Assembly (NCBI RefSeq): GCF_002807015.1
Contig: NZ_NIPO01000001.1
Coordinates: 160,889 to 224,888, forward strand
DNA from: Avrilella dinanensis
Lineage (GTDB): Bacteria; Bacteroidota; Bacteroidia; Flavobacteriales; Flavobacteriaceae
Reading direction: 5' to 3'
DNA: 64,000 bases
The position numbers and the translations under genes are program-made. Under the pieces are notes generated by a model, which was not told the DNA's origin, searched no databases, and saw only the letters and a program-made list of their open reading frames with translations. Below, piece after piece: positions 52,503 through 60,842 of the stretch (its first letter is position 1; every line of letters starts with the position of its first letter).

Positions 52503-53819
52503 TTATTTCTTTTCGGACGAAGGATAATCATCGTCCCAATTTTTCTCGACAGGTTCATCTTTGAGTTTTCCGACAGACTTTGCAACGATCATAGATACTG
52601 CTGCATCACCAGTAATATTTACGGTCGTTCTGCACATATCCAACGGCCTGTCGATAGCAAAAATCAAAGCTAATCCGGCTTCGGGAATTCCCGCCTGAGC
52701 AAGAACGATAACCAGCATAACCATTCCTGCTCCCGGAACTGCCGCCGAACCAATCGACGCTAAAGTAGCCGTAACTATAATACCTATTTGTGCAGCAAAA
52801 GACAAATCCATACCGAATGCCTGGGCGATAAATACTGCAGCTACAGCCTGATACAAGCTGGTTCCGTCCATATTAATCGTTGCTCCAATCGGCAATACAA
52901 AACTGGACACTTCTTCTTCCACCCCCAAATGTTCTTCAACCCGCTCCATTGTAACAGGCAAAGTTGCCGCACTCGAACTGGTTGAAAATGCTAATAGCTG
53001 TGCGGGCGAAATTCCGTTAATAAAAAAACGTGGTTTTCTTTTGGTAATCACCCAGACAATAAGCAGATAAAACATTATCACTAACAGTAAACCAATGATT
53101 ACTGTAATCGCATACATGCCTAATGCTTTGAATAAATCTGCACTTGGAGCTTCCACGACCAAGGCTGCCAGCAAAGCAAAAACGCCGTATGGAGCCGCCA
53201 ACATAATCAGGTCAATGAGTTTCAGAATTACTTCATTAAATCCGTCGAAAAAATCTTTGACCGGTTTGGCCTTTTCTGCAGGAATTAAGATTAGTCCAAT
53301 TCCGAAAAAGACAGCAAAAAATATGACTTGCAACATATTACCGTTATCACTTGCCGCACCTATAATATTGGAAGGAACGATATCTTCCAGCATTTGCAAG
53401 GGTCCGGTTTGTTTTTGTTTTTCGGCTTCAGTTTGGGCGGATTCTGCTTCGGCACTATAATTCTGCACCAATTCTGTACGGGTTTCGTCGGTGATAGAAT
53501 CGCCCGGTTTTATGACATTCACAATCAACAAACCGATACTTACCGCCACGATAGTTGTTCCAATATATAGGCTGATAGTTCGTAGCCCCATTTTGGAAAG
53601 TTTGGAAATATCTTTTAAGTCGGAAACTCCTTTGATGAGCGATGCTAAAATCAAAGGAACAGCAATGAGTTTCAGCACATTGATAAATATATTCCCGAAT
53701 GGTTTGACCCAATCTCTGATAAACTGACTGCCCCAAGAAAAGTTACTCAAAACGAGTGCGAAAACCACTCCTAACACCATTCCTATCAATATCTGCCAAT
53801 GCAATGCTAATTTCCTCAT
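52503..53819 (-). CDS. Dicarboxylate/amino acid:cation symporter (DAACS family)
   Basis: The protein is 438 residues with about eight membrane helices and two re-entrant loops. Signatures are the serine-rich AFSTSSSAATLPVTM, then GATINMDGTSLYQ and the late GAGMVMLV...AIDRPLDMCRTTVNITGDA. This is the GltP/GltT/DctA family, which imports glutamate, aspartate or C4-dicarboxylates with H+ or Na+. The Arg in MCRTTVN favours acidic substrates. A central insertion (TRTELVQNYSAEAESAQ) extends a periplasmic loop. A TAnnTTTG box lies 29 bases upstream. Confidence 0.92.
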   Translation of the reverse strand: MRKLALHWQILIGMVLGVVFALVLSNFSWGSQFIRDWVKPFGNIFINVLKLIAVPLILASLIKGVSDLKDISKLSKMGLRTISLYIGTTIVAVSIGLLIVNVIKPGDSITDETRTELVQNYSAEAESAQTEAEKQKQTGPLQMLEDIVPSNIIGAASDNGNMLQVIFFAVFFGIGLILIPAEKAKPVKDFFDGFNEVILKLIDLIMLAAPYGVFALLAALVVEAPSADLFKALGMYAITVIIGLLLVIMFYLLIVWVITKRKPRFFINGISPAQLLAFSTSSSAATLPVTMERVEEHLGVEEEVSSFVLPIGATINMDGTSLYQAVAAVFIAQAFGMDLSFAAQIGIIVTATLASIGSAAVPGAGMVMLVIVLAQAGIPEAGLALIFAIDRPLDMCRTTVNITGDAAVSMIVAKSVGKLKDEPVEKNWDDDYPSSEKK

Positions 53820-53848
53820 AAGCTGTTTGTTGTTTTATACAATAATGG

Positions 53849-53856
53849 CAAAAATA
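53849..53856 (-). promoter_or_regulatory. Putative -7 promoter box of the symporter-GSCFA operon
   Basis: It reads TATTTTTG on the minus strand, 29 bases before the symporter ATG at 53819. Confidence 0.5.
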
Positions 53857-53912
53857 TAAAAGCTAAATTGAAATTATGTTAAAATTGAATTTTTCAGTCG
53901 GGAAATATTACC

Positions 53913-54653
53913 TCAATTATTCATATGTTGAATCTGTATCTTCCAGCTATATTGAGACTTTACGGGTTTTCCATTTTCAATAGCCGGAGTCCATTCTGAA
54001 TCCTTCAATATTTCCTTTGCTTGTTCATGCACAGACTTATTGTATGGTAAAGTAGCTACATTAGTGATTTCTCCTTCGGATGTAACTGTAAATTTTATTT
54101 CCCCATTATAACCTCCGAATTTTTTATCAAGTCTAAAACGACGGGAAAAATTTCTGCGAAAAGTTTCCATCCCACCTTTAGGATAAGCAAAAGCATTTTG
54201 TGTTTGAACTGCCGAAGGTTGCTGAGGTTTCATCACAAACATACTATACAACCCGGTTTCGGCATCTTTTTCTGAAATCCAGCCATAAGTTGCATTGTTA
54301 AACTTATATTGGTGAATCTGTTTGCCGGGCGAAACATCTGTCATAGAAAACTTAGCAAATTTTTTAATTTGTTTTTCCCAACGCGATGCCACCTTAGATT
54401 TATTGGTCAATAAAAACACACTTGGGTTTCCTATGTTTTTTATAGCATAAACGGTTGATTCGTTACTCGTAACGGTTTCAAAATATATATTAAGCGAATC
54501 TGTTGACTGCACTCAACCCAAATCTTCAAAATACTGATTAAATTCTTCGTCAGAATTGACCAACTCCGCCAGTTTTTGCAAATCAAGTTCTTTTTCCTGA
54601 GCGTAAATGTTGCAACTCAATAACAGTAGTAGTATGATGTAAATGTGTTTCAT
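53913..54653 (-). pseudogene. TonB-like secreted protein gene interrupted by a TGA codon
   Basis: An ATG at 54653 opens a signal peptide (MKHIYIILLLLLLSCNIYAQ) and a 46-residue frame that stops at TGA (54513-54515). The same frame continues without any shift for 199 more codons to 53913. The downstream part is soluble and ends with a TonB/energy-transducer-like C-terminal domain (GEIKFTVTSEGEITNVATLP, KILKDSEWTPAIENGKPVKS-like). Without the first part it lacks a signal peptide. A single base change (for example TGG to TGA) would explain this. A GTG directly after the stop could restart translation but would give a cytoplasmic protein. Confidence 0.75.
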
Positions 54654-54703
54654 AACCGCAAAGATAAAAAGTTATTTTATTTTATCCGGAATCAATTTCA
54701 GCC

Positions 54704-54734
54704 ATAAAAAAAAGCCCGAATAAATCGGGCTTTT
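54704..54734 (-). terminator. Terminator downstream of tRNA-Met
   Basis: The stem AAAAGCCCGA/TCGGGCTTTT (54710-54734) with a five-base loop is followed on the minus strand by a T run. It begins 2 bases beyond the tRNA 3' end. Confidence 0.85.
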
Positions 54735-54735
54735 G

Positions 54736-54809
54736 TAGCGAAGACGGGAGTTGAACCCGTGACCTCAGGGTTATGAATCCTGCGCTCTAACCAACTGAGC
54801 TACCTCGCC
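54736..54809 (-). tRNA. tRNA-Met (anticodon CAT)
   Basis: The 74-nt gene folds into a cloverleaf. The acceptor stem is GGCGAGG with CTTCGCT (two G-U pairs), the D arm starts GCTC, the anticodon loop is TTCATAA, the T arm is ACGGG/CCCGT around TTCAACT, and the discriminator base is A. CCA is not encoded. Position 1-72 is paired, so it is an elongator rather than an initiator tRNA. One A-C mismatch closes the anticodon stem. A tRNA-Ile with a lysidine-modified CAT anticodon cannot be excluded from sequence alone. Confidence 0.92.
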
Positions 54810-54990
54810 AAATGGTTTTGCGAGTGCAAATATAGCTATTAATCAATTTATCACAAAAATATTTTTACAAAATAATTCAAAAACACAACAACCTACTGAT
54901 TAACAACTTATTAAATTTTATTTAACAAAATAATTTCTTCTTTCTTTTTTTATGCTATATTTTTCCCTATATTGCCCGAAAAAACAGAGT

Positions 54991-55377
54991 ATGAAAACAA
55001 AATTTGAAATTGAGTTCCCGATTAACTCGTCACCGCAATTACTTTTTCAATATATATCAAGCCCTTCCGGACTCTCGGAATGGTTTGCCGATAATGTAAA
55101 TTCAAGAGGAGAGATTTATACTTTTATTTGGGAAGATTCCGAAGAAAAAGCAAAATTAACTAATAAAAAATCTGACGAAAAAGTTCGTTTCAGATGGATT
55201 GACGAGGAAGGAAACGAATCTGAAAATTACTTTGAACTCAAAATTGTCCGGGACGAAATTACTAAAGACGTAATCCTTGTTGTTACTGACTTTGCCGATG
55301 AAGACGAGGTGGAAGACCAAAAACTGCTTTGGGAAAGTCAAATTCATGATTTGAAAACAATATTGGGCTCTAATTAA
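54991..55377 (+). CDS. START-like domain protein
   Basis: The protein is 128 residues from the ATG at 54991 (MKTKFEIEFPINSSPQLLF). An in-frame ATG at 54952 would add 13 residues and is less probable. The helix-grip pattern INSSPQLLFQYISSPSGLSEWFADNV, then TFIWEDSEEKAKL and VRFRWIDEEG, shows an SRPBCC/START-like fold. It is acidic overall. The ligand and role are unknown; orthologues are frequent in Flavobacteriia upstream of a class IV aminotransferase, as here. Confidence 0.8.
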   Translation: MKTKFEIEFPINSSPQLLFQYISSPSGLSEWFADNVNSRGEIYTFIWEDSEEKAKLTNKKSDEKVRFRWIDEEGNESENYFELKIVRDEITKDVILVVTDFADEDEVEDQKLLWESQIHDLKTILGSN

Positions 55378-55392
55378 CCCCAATTAAAACTG

Positions 55393-55400
55393 TATATTTG
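55393..55400 (+). promoter_or_regulatory. Putative -7 promoter box abutting a hairpin
   Basis: TATATTTG matches the consensus and ends exactly where the terminator-like stem begins, so transcription would start inside that hairpin. Confidence 0.45.
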
Positions 55401-55428
55401 CCCTGTTAATTAAAAACAGGGCTTTTTT
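55400..55428 (+). terminator. Terminator hairpin directly before an ATG
   Basis: GCCCTGTT/AACAGGGC forms the stem (55400-55422) and six T residues follow, immediately before the aminotransferase ATG at 55429. It ends the START-like gene transcript or acts as an attenuator. Confidence 0.75.
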
Positions 55429-56274
55429 ATGGTTAATCATAACGGAAAAATTACCTCGCAAACCAATATTTCTATTGAGCAAAACCGGGCTTTTCTCTAC
55501 GGAGATGCCGTGTTTGAAACTTTAAAAACGTTAGACGGAAAGGTGCTTTTTGCAGAAGACCACTATTTCCGGCTGATGTCGTCGATGAGAATTCTCAGAA
55601 TGGAAATTCCGGTATTTTTCACGCAGGAATATCTCGAACAGCAAATCAGTTCTTTGCTTGATACTTTTGAGGAAAACCATTCTTCCTACCGTATCAGAAT
55701 AACGTGTTATCGGCAAAGTGGCGGAAAATATACGCCCGAAAACAGAGGAATTGATTATATCATCACAGCAGAACCTTTACCAAACGCTGCTTATGCAATC
55801 AACAATGGGCATTATGAAGTAGAAATTTTCAAAGATTTTCACATCAGCAAACATTTGCTTTCTACATTAAAAACCACCAATAAACTGGTTTCAATCACAG
55901 CAGGTATCTTTGCCGAAGAAAACGGTTATCAAAACTGCTTGCTGATTAACGACGACAAAAATATTGTAGAAGCTACGCAATCCAATATATTTTTGGTAAA
56001 AGGAAACACGGTAGCCACACCAAAATCAGAAGACGGCTGCCTGAACGGAATCATGCGGAAGCAAATTATCCAGCTTATTGAAAAATCGGACAACCTGACA
56101 TTCGAGGAACGAAGTATTTCACCTTTTGAGCTGCAAAAAGCTGATGAATTATTTCTGACAAATACTATCCAGGGCATACAACCGATAACGAAATACCGGA
56201 AAAAAGAATTCCAAACCAATATTTCCACACAACTGCTGGGCAGATTAAATGCAAAAATCAGGTTTGGACTATAA
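55429..56274 (+). CDS. Class IV PLP-dependent aminotransferase
   Basis: The protein is 281 residues. The N-terminal region has NRAFLYGDAVFETLKTLDGKVLFAEDHYFRL, typical of fold type IV. The PLP lysine is in STLKTTNKLVS. The cofactor loop is EATQSNIFLVKGN and the later NGIMRKQII. Family members include branched-chain aminotransferase, D-alanine aminotransferase and aminodeoxychorismate lyase (PabC); the lyase or aminotransferase role cannot be separated here. The start lies directly after a terminator T run, so the leader is very short or the gene is read through. Confidence 0.88.
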   Translation: MVNHNGKITSQTNISIEQNRAFLYGDAVFETLKTLDGKVLFAEDHYFRLMSSMRILRMEIPVFFTQEYLEQQISSLLDTFEENHSSYRIRITCYRQSGGKYTPENRGIDYIITAEPLPNAAYAINNGHYEVEIFKDFHISKHLLSTLKTTNKLVSITAGIFAEENGYQNCLLINDDKNIVEATQSNIFLVKGNTVATPKSEDGCLNGIMRKQIIQLIEKSDNLTFEERSISPFELQKADELFLTNTIQGIQPITKYRKKEFQTNISTQLLGRLNAKIRFGL

Positions 56275-56350
56275 GAGCCTGTTTAAAATTTATCTAATAA
56301 TTTGTTTATAGGTTATTTTTACAATATAAATTCAAACAGGCAATAAAACA

Positions 56351-56378
56351 AAAAACCGACTCAAAAAGTCGGTTTTTC
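56351..56378. terminator. Bidirectional terminator
   Basis: The stem AAAAACCGACT/AGTCGGTTTTT lies between the convergent aminotransferase and HU genes, flanked by A and T runs. Confidence 0.85.
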
Positions 56379-56394
56379 TATACGTAATCAATGA

Positions 56395-56685
56395 TTACTT
56401 TTTCTTCTTTTTGCTGTTTACAGACTCGTCTAATTCAGAACCCGGTTTGAATTTTACAACATTCTTAGCAGCGATTTTGATAGTTTTTCCAGTTTGTGGA
56501 TTTCTACCTTCACGTGCAGCTCTTTCGCTAACAGACCATGAACCAAATCCTACTAAAGAAACTTTATCTCCTTTTTTCAAAGACCCTGAAACGTTTCCTA
56601 AAAATGATTCTAGTGCTAATTTAGCAGCTGCTTTTGTGATACCCGCATCTGCTGCGATAGCATCAATTAATTGTGTTTTGTTCAT
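56395..56685 (-). CDS. HU family DNA-binding protein
   Basis: The protein is 96 residues from the ATG at 56685 ([19 protein letters not shown]); an in-frame upstream ATG is less likely since it overlaps the leader. The beta-arm contains [25 protein letters not shown] short lysine-rich tail (NSKKKKK) extends the usual C-terminus. HU binds and bends DNA and structures the nucleoid. It is monocistronic, with its own promoter and terminator. Confidence 0.96.
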   Translation of the reverse strand: MNKTQLIDAIAADAGITKAAAKLALESFLGNVSGSLKKGDKVSLVGFGSWSVSERAAREGRNPQTGKTIKIAAKNVVKFKPGSELDESVNSKKKKK

Positions 56686-56719
56686 AATTTTTTTATTTAG
56701 GTTAATCAATTAACTACCA

Positions 56720-56749
56720 CAAATTTAGAAGAATTCCTTTATAATGCAA
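56720..56749 (-). promoter_or_regulatory. Putative HU gene promoter
   Basis: On the minus strand CTTG (near 56746-56749) and TAAATTTG (56720-56727) are about 19 bases apart. The -7 element is an exact consensus match, 34 bases before the ATG. Confidence 0.55.
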
Positions 56750-56828
56750 GTTTTTTGAATAAAAAAATTCAAAAAAAGCCCGTTTTTTTGCCCAACAGCC
56801 CGTTTTAAAGGCTTTTTCAAGGGTAAAA

Positions 56829-57779
56829 TCACTTAAAATATGCCTGTTCAGTGAGCTTCACACCATTGAGCAACGCCACTGTTTCCATTCTTTTTTTACC
56901 AGGAAACTGCAATTCCAGAATATGTAAAAATCCGTCCGAAACGGCTACCGAAATATGCTTTTTATTATCTGTGATAACTTTTCCGACATTATAATCATGG
57001 TGCGTTTTTTCAAAAGCAGACTGATATATTTTTACCGGAATTTCCTGCTCGTCATTTACTAAGGTTGCCCACGCAGCCGGATAGGGCGACAATCCGCGAA
57101 TATGATTATGGATTTCACCGGCAGGAAGTTTCCAGTTAATCTGACAGTTTTCTTTATTGAGCTTGTGAGCTGTTTTATGGTTACCATTCGGCTGGGTTTG
57201 TAAATCAACTTTGTTTTCAGCAATTAACCTGACAGTTTCCAACACGGTTTCTTTCCCAAGATTCATCAATCTGTCGTGTAATTCTCCCGCAGTTTCATTG
57301 GTGCCGATATTCGTCTTCTTCTGCAAAATCATTTTTCCTGTATCAATCTGGTCGTCGAGGAAAAAAGTGGTTACACCTGTTTCTTTTTCGCCGTTGATGA
57401 TTGCCCAATTTATTGGTGCGGCACCTCTGTACTCAGGCAACAAAGAGGCGTGCAGATTGAAAGTGCCGTATTTCGGCATATCCCAAACTACTTTTGGCAG
57501 CATTCTGAATGCTACTACAATTTGCAAATCTGCCTGCAAAGATTGCAATTCCTGAAGAAATTCTTCCGATTTCAGATTGGCAGGTTGTAAAATCGTTAAG
57601 CCTTTTTGCAAAGCGTAATCTTTCACAGCCGAAGTATGGATTTTTCGTCCTCTGCCTGCAGGTTTGTCCGGAGCGGTAACTACACCGACGATATGCATTC
57701 CGTTTTCTACCAGATGGTCTAAAATTCCCACCGCAAAATCGGGGGTTCCCATGAATACTATGTTCAGTTTTTCTGTCAT
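56829..57779 (-). CDS. fmt: Methionyl-tRNA formyltransferase
   Basis: The protein is 316 residues. The active-site region is FNLHASLLPEYRGAAPINWAI, containing the Asn/His and SLLP formyltetrahydrofolate motif, then GVTTFFLDDQIDTG. The N-terminus is MTEKLNIVFMGTPDFA. It formylates Met-tRNA(fMet) for translation initiation. The C-terminal OB-like domain (IRGLSPYPAAWATL) binds the tRNA. Its ATG overlaps the recQ stop (ATGA), so the pair is translationally coupled. Confidence 0.97.
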   Translation of the reverse strand: MTEKLNIVFMGTPDFAVGILDHLVENGMHIVGVVTAPDKPAGRGRKIHTSAVKDYALQKGLTILQPANLKSEEFLQELQSLQADLQIVVAFRMLPKVVWDMPKYGTFNLHASLLPEYRGAAPINWAIINGEKETGVTTFFLDDQIDTGKMILQKKTNIGTNETAGELHDRLMNLGKETVLETVRLIAENKVDLQTQPNGNHKTAHKLNKENCQINWKLPAGEIHNHIRGLSPYPAAWATLVNDEQEIPVKIYQSAFEKTHHDYNVGKVITDNKKHISVAVSDGFLHILELQFPGKKRMETVALLNGVKLTEQAYFK

Positions 57780-59671
57780 TTTTGATGATAATATGGAGGG
57801 TTAAAAACTATTTTATCTTCTTCCAGCATTTTTGATAACAAGTCGATAATCAACTCTTTTTCTAACTGACAATAAGCCGATATTTCTTCTAACGAACGGT
57901 TTTCAGCCAGGAAAGCATAAATATTTTCAGTAATTTCGTTACTGTGATTTTTACTGTAATCTTTTTGAGCTTGTCTTCTGCACGCAGAACATTTCCCGCA
58001 ACGTTCGGTTTTTTTTTCGTCGAAATAATCCAGTATTTTCCTGTACAAACATTCGTCTGAATTGTCAATATAACCAGACATTGCCTGGTGCTGCTCTTTC
58101 TTAATCTGATTTTGCACTTTCAAATCTTTCGCCACCCGATTGATGGTTCGTTCATCGTCACGCGGTTCGTTCAGGGTAATCATCAAATCAAAATCACCGT
58201 CGTTAAACACACATATTCCTGCCTGATGCCATTGTTTGAGTATATTCACAATCGTCAGTTTGTCAAGATTTGTTCCTTTGCCGAGTGTACCTATATTAAT
58301 TTTGGTGTCTATCACGGAAGTTCCGGCATATCGATGAACAATTTGTTCAAACAACAATTCTTCTTTCGGACGATTTTTGAAATGATTGAGCGTTTCTTCG
58401 GTAGAAAGCACAAATTTGATGGTTGTATTTCTGTTATTTTGTTCATAAAGCGTCAGCACACTTTCTTTATCCAGAAATTTGAATGCTTGATAAGTGTGGG
58501 TGGCATTCAGTGCATATTTATCACAAAAAGTCGTCAGATTGAGGTAATAAAATCCCTCCAACCCTTCTCCGTAGGCAATTTGCTGGTCATTGACAAACTT
58601 TTTATAAACGGTAAGCAAATCCTCTTTACTCAATATATTTCGTGCAAACCGATTGTCAAAATGAGCGATTTCAGCCGGGTGTATCAACATTGTCGCAAAC
58701 GATGATTGCCCGTTTCGTCCGGCTCGTCCGGCTTCCTGATAGTAGTTTTCGATACTTTCCGGAATTTGTATATGCACCACATTTTTCACGTTCGGTTTGT
58801 CGATGCCCATTCCAAAAGCATTGGTCGCCACCATAATCGGTTTTTTCTCGCTGAGCCAATCCTGCAAACGCTTTTTTTTGTCGTCATTGGTCAGTCCTCC
58901 GTGAAAATAATCACAGGCAAACCCCATACTTTGCAGTCTTTGAGCAATTTGAACGGTATATTTTCGGCTTCGGGTGTACACAATTGCCGGTTGCGGGTGT
59001 TTGTTCAAAATTTTGATTAATGTTTCTTCCACATTATCTAAAATGTGTAGGCTGAAAATGATTTCTGGTCTGTAAAAACTTTTGAGAAAAATTTCCGGCT
59101 CATGCAATCCAAGTAATTGCTTAATATCTTGCTGAACACGGTCGTTGGCAGAACCCGTCAAAGCAATAAACGGAATATTGGGTAACACATTCCTGAGCTG
59201 GATAATATCCAGAAAAGCCGGTCGAAAATCATGCCCCCACTGCGACACGCAATGAGCCTCATCAACTGCCACCAGATTAACCGGAAGTTGAGCTAATTTG
59301 TCCAAAAAAAAGGGTTGTTTGAGCCGTTCGGGGGAAAGATACAAGAATTTATAATGCCCATACTGACAGTTATCAACAATCCGGAAAACATCTTGTTGTG
59401 ACAATCCACCAGTTAGCCCGACCGCTTTGATTCCTTTTTGTTTTAGACTTTCAACCTGGTCCTCAATAAGGGCAACCAACGGGGAAATAACCAAAGTTAT
59501 TCCATCGTTCATCATAGCCGGAACCTGATAACAGACACTTTTACCGGCACCGGTCGGCAAAACCGCCAATACATCTTGCCCGGAAACGACAGATTTTACG
59601 ATTTCTTCCTGAGGTGGTCGGAAAGAATCGAATCCCCAATATTTTTTCAGGATATATTCAGCTTCAAACAA
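57776..59671 (-). CDS. recQ: ATP-dependent DNA helicase RecQ
   Basis: The protein is 631 residues, beginning with a TTG at 59671 (LFEAEYILKKYWGF context); no ATG is available upstream. Superfamily 2 helicase motifs are AVLPTGAGKSVCYQ (Walker A), VDEAHCVSQWGHDFRP (DEAH) and YQEAGRAGRNGQ. The zinc-binding Cys residues are in CLYRKIL...RCGKCSACRR. The C-terminal winged-helix part follows; no HRDC domain is obvious. RecQ unwinds recombination and replication intermediates. The fmt start overlaps its stop. Confidence 0.95.
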   Translation of the reverse strand: MFEAEYILKKYWGFDSFRPPQEEIVKSVVSGQDVLAVLPTGAGKSVCYQVPAMMNDGITLVISPLVALIEDQVESLKQKGIKAVGLTGGLSQQDVFRIVDNCQYGHYKFLYLSPERLKQPFFLDKLAQLPVNLVAVDEAHCVSQWGHDFRPAFLDIIQLRNVLPNIPFIALTGSANDRVQQDIKQLLGLHEPEIFLKSFYRPEIIFSLHILDNVEETLIKILNKHPQPAIVYTRSRKYTVQIAQRLQSMGFACDYFHGGLTNDDKKKRLQDWLSEKKPIMVATNAFGMGIDKPNVKNVVHIQIPESIENYYQEAGRAGRNGQSSFATMLIHPAEIAHFDNRFARNILSKEDLLTVYKKFVNDQQIAYGEGLEGFYYLNLTTFCDKYALNATHTYQAFKFLDKESVLTLYEQNNRNTTIKFVLSTEETLNHFKNRPKEELLFEQIVHRYAGTSVIDTKINIGTLGKGTNLDKLTIVNILKQWHQAGICVFNDGDFDLMITLNEPRDDERTINRVAKDLKVQNQIKKEQHQAMSGYIDNSDECLYRKILDYFDEKKTERCGKCSACRRQAQKDYSKNHSNEITENIYAFLAENRSLEEISAYCQLEKELIIDLLSKMLEEDKIVFNPPYYHQK

Positions 59672-59712
59672 AATAGCAAATTATGTGTAAAGATAATGCG
59701 ATTCCGTGATTT

Positions 59713-60246
59713 TCACAAATGGTTAATCACAAAATCTGCCCGTTCGCCTATGGTCATTTTCGGCACATATATGGGTTGATAACCGTATTTGGTATAGGAC
59801 GCGATAAGATGTTCCTGAATGCGATGAGCCGTCTGCAAATCTTCATAACGTTCGTTATCACTCTGATAAATTTCGTCCCAAACCGGCAAAGCAAAAACTT
59901 TGGTGTATCTGTGAACCAGGCAGGCTTCGGTAAATGAATCGGGGTAATTGTCGCCAATAAAATCCATATACGCCAGCACGTCCGGAATGCCTCTGTCTAT
60001 AATCACTACTTTGGAAGAATCTTTTTGGGCGCTGATGTGTTGCTCAATCCTTCCTTCGAGCAATTTTTGACTAAAGAGCAACGGGTCTTTCAGAAAAAAC
60101 TGTTCAATACCCTGTTTCTGAGCTTCGAGCGTAACCTGCCTGGATATTTCCGCATAGCAAGTATATCCCAAGGTTGCCAGATGATTCAGCAAAGTGGTTT
60201 TCCCGCTACCGGGTCCGCCAATGAGTAAAACGATTTCTTGTGCCAC
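59713..60246 (-). CDS. AAA/P-loop nucleotide kinase-like protein
   Basis: The protein is 177 residues with a GTG start at 60246. The P-loop is IGGPGSGKTTLLNHL. The following TLGYTCYAEISRQV, then VVIIDRGIPDVLAYM (Asp-Arg lid region), place it in the AAA_28 (NadR/Ttd14-like kinase) group. The substrate is not known. It is separated from recQ by 41 bases on the same strand. Upstream is a repeat-rich gap. Confidence 0.8.
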   Translation of the reverse strand: MAQEIVLLIGGPGSGKTTLLNHLATLGYTCYAEISRQVTLEAQKQGIEQFFLKDPLLFSQKLLEGRIEQHISAQKDSSKVVIIDRGIPDVLAYMDFIGDNYPDSFTEACLVHRYTKVFALPVWDEIYQSDNERYEDLQTAHRIQEHLIASYTKYGYQPIYVPKMTIGERADFVINHL

Positions 60247-60526
60247 TTGTTTTGCCTGATTTTTTTTATTCGCAAACTTACTATTTTTTTGGTTGTTAGC
60301 GATTAGCTAATAGCCAAAAGCTAAGAGTTTTTTTTGGTTATTAGCGATTAGTTGTCAGTCACAGTGGGCATCGTTTCGTTACAATGTTACTTCTTCACAG
60401 CTATCAAAACCTGAAACAAAATGAAACCTATAGGGTTAGCACAACGCATACAAACCCCGCAAATTTCTTCCTACATCAAGCAGATTTCTTCCTACATCAA
60501 ACAACCAACATTCTAAAAAAATAGAT
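60247..60526. repeat. Repeat-rich intergenic region
   Basis: This gap carries two copies of TTTTTGGTT(G/A)TTAGCGATTAG (near 60286 and 60333) and two exact copies of ATTTCTTCCTACATCAA at 60463-60479 and 60484-60500, 21 bp apart. A related CCTACATCAA occurs near 63988, after the Crp/Fnr gene. I see no gene in it. Confidence 0.7.
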
Positions 60527-60534
60527 TATCTTTG
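60527..60534 (+). promoter_or_regulatory. Putative -7 promoter box (TATCTTTG)
   Basis: It matches TAnnTTTG 18 bases before the ATG at 60553 and overlaps the region of an earlier in-frame ATG at 60532, favouring the later start. Confidence 0.55.
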
Positions 60535-60552
60535 TATGACAGAAATAATATT

Positions 60553-60840
60553 ATGAATCAACAACAAGAAGATTTTTTCGAAAGACTAAAGGAAGAATTA
60601 GACAAATCTACTGAATCGTGGCCTTTGGACTACTTGTATAAATTTATCGTTCCGAACGATGAAAACAAAATTCAGCAAATAGAATCTGCTTTTGCCGGTT
60701 CTGATGCGAAGTTTACTACCAAGCAATCGGGCAAAGGAAATTTTATCAGCGTATCTATCAGAGTGATGATGCCCGACGCTGACAGTATCATTGACAAATA
60801 CAAACAAGTGTCTTCTGTTGAAGGCATTATCTCATTATAA
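60553..60840 (+). CDS. DUF493 family protein
   Basis: The protein is 95 residues from the ATG at 60553 (MNQQQEDFFERLKEEL). The DUF493 (YbeD-like) ferredoxin-like fold is seen as YKFIVPNDENKIQQIESAF and KFTTKQSGKGNFISVSIRV, ending VSSVEGIISL. The family resembles an ACT-type allosteric domain; its function is unknown. It is followed 2 bases later by a DUF4290 gene and then murA, an arrangement common in the phylum. Confidence 0.88.
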   Translation: MNQQQEDFFERLKEELDKSTESWPLDYLYKFIVPNDENKIQQIESAFAGSDAKFTTKQSGKGNFISVSIRVMMPDADSIIDKYKQVSSVEGIISL

Positions 60841-60842
60841 TT

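Noticed and set aside
51531..53819. GSCFA and the symporter forming a dedicated uptake-hydrolysis system
   Set aside because: The genes are only 9 bases apart, but no sequence feature links the symporter's acidic substrates to the GSCFA enzyme, so I left it as a simple operon.
54513..54515. Selenocysteine at the TGA of the TonB-like gene
   Set aside because: I see no SECIS-like stem-loop placed after the codon, and the family has no known selenoprotein. A nonsense change is simpler.
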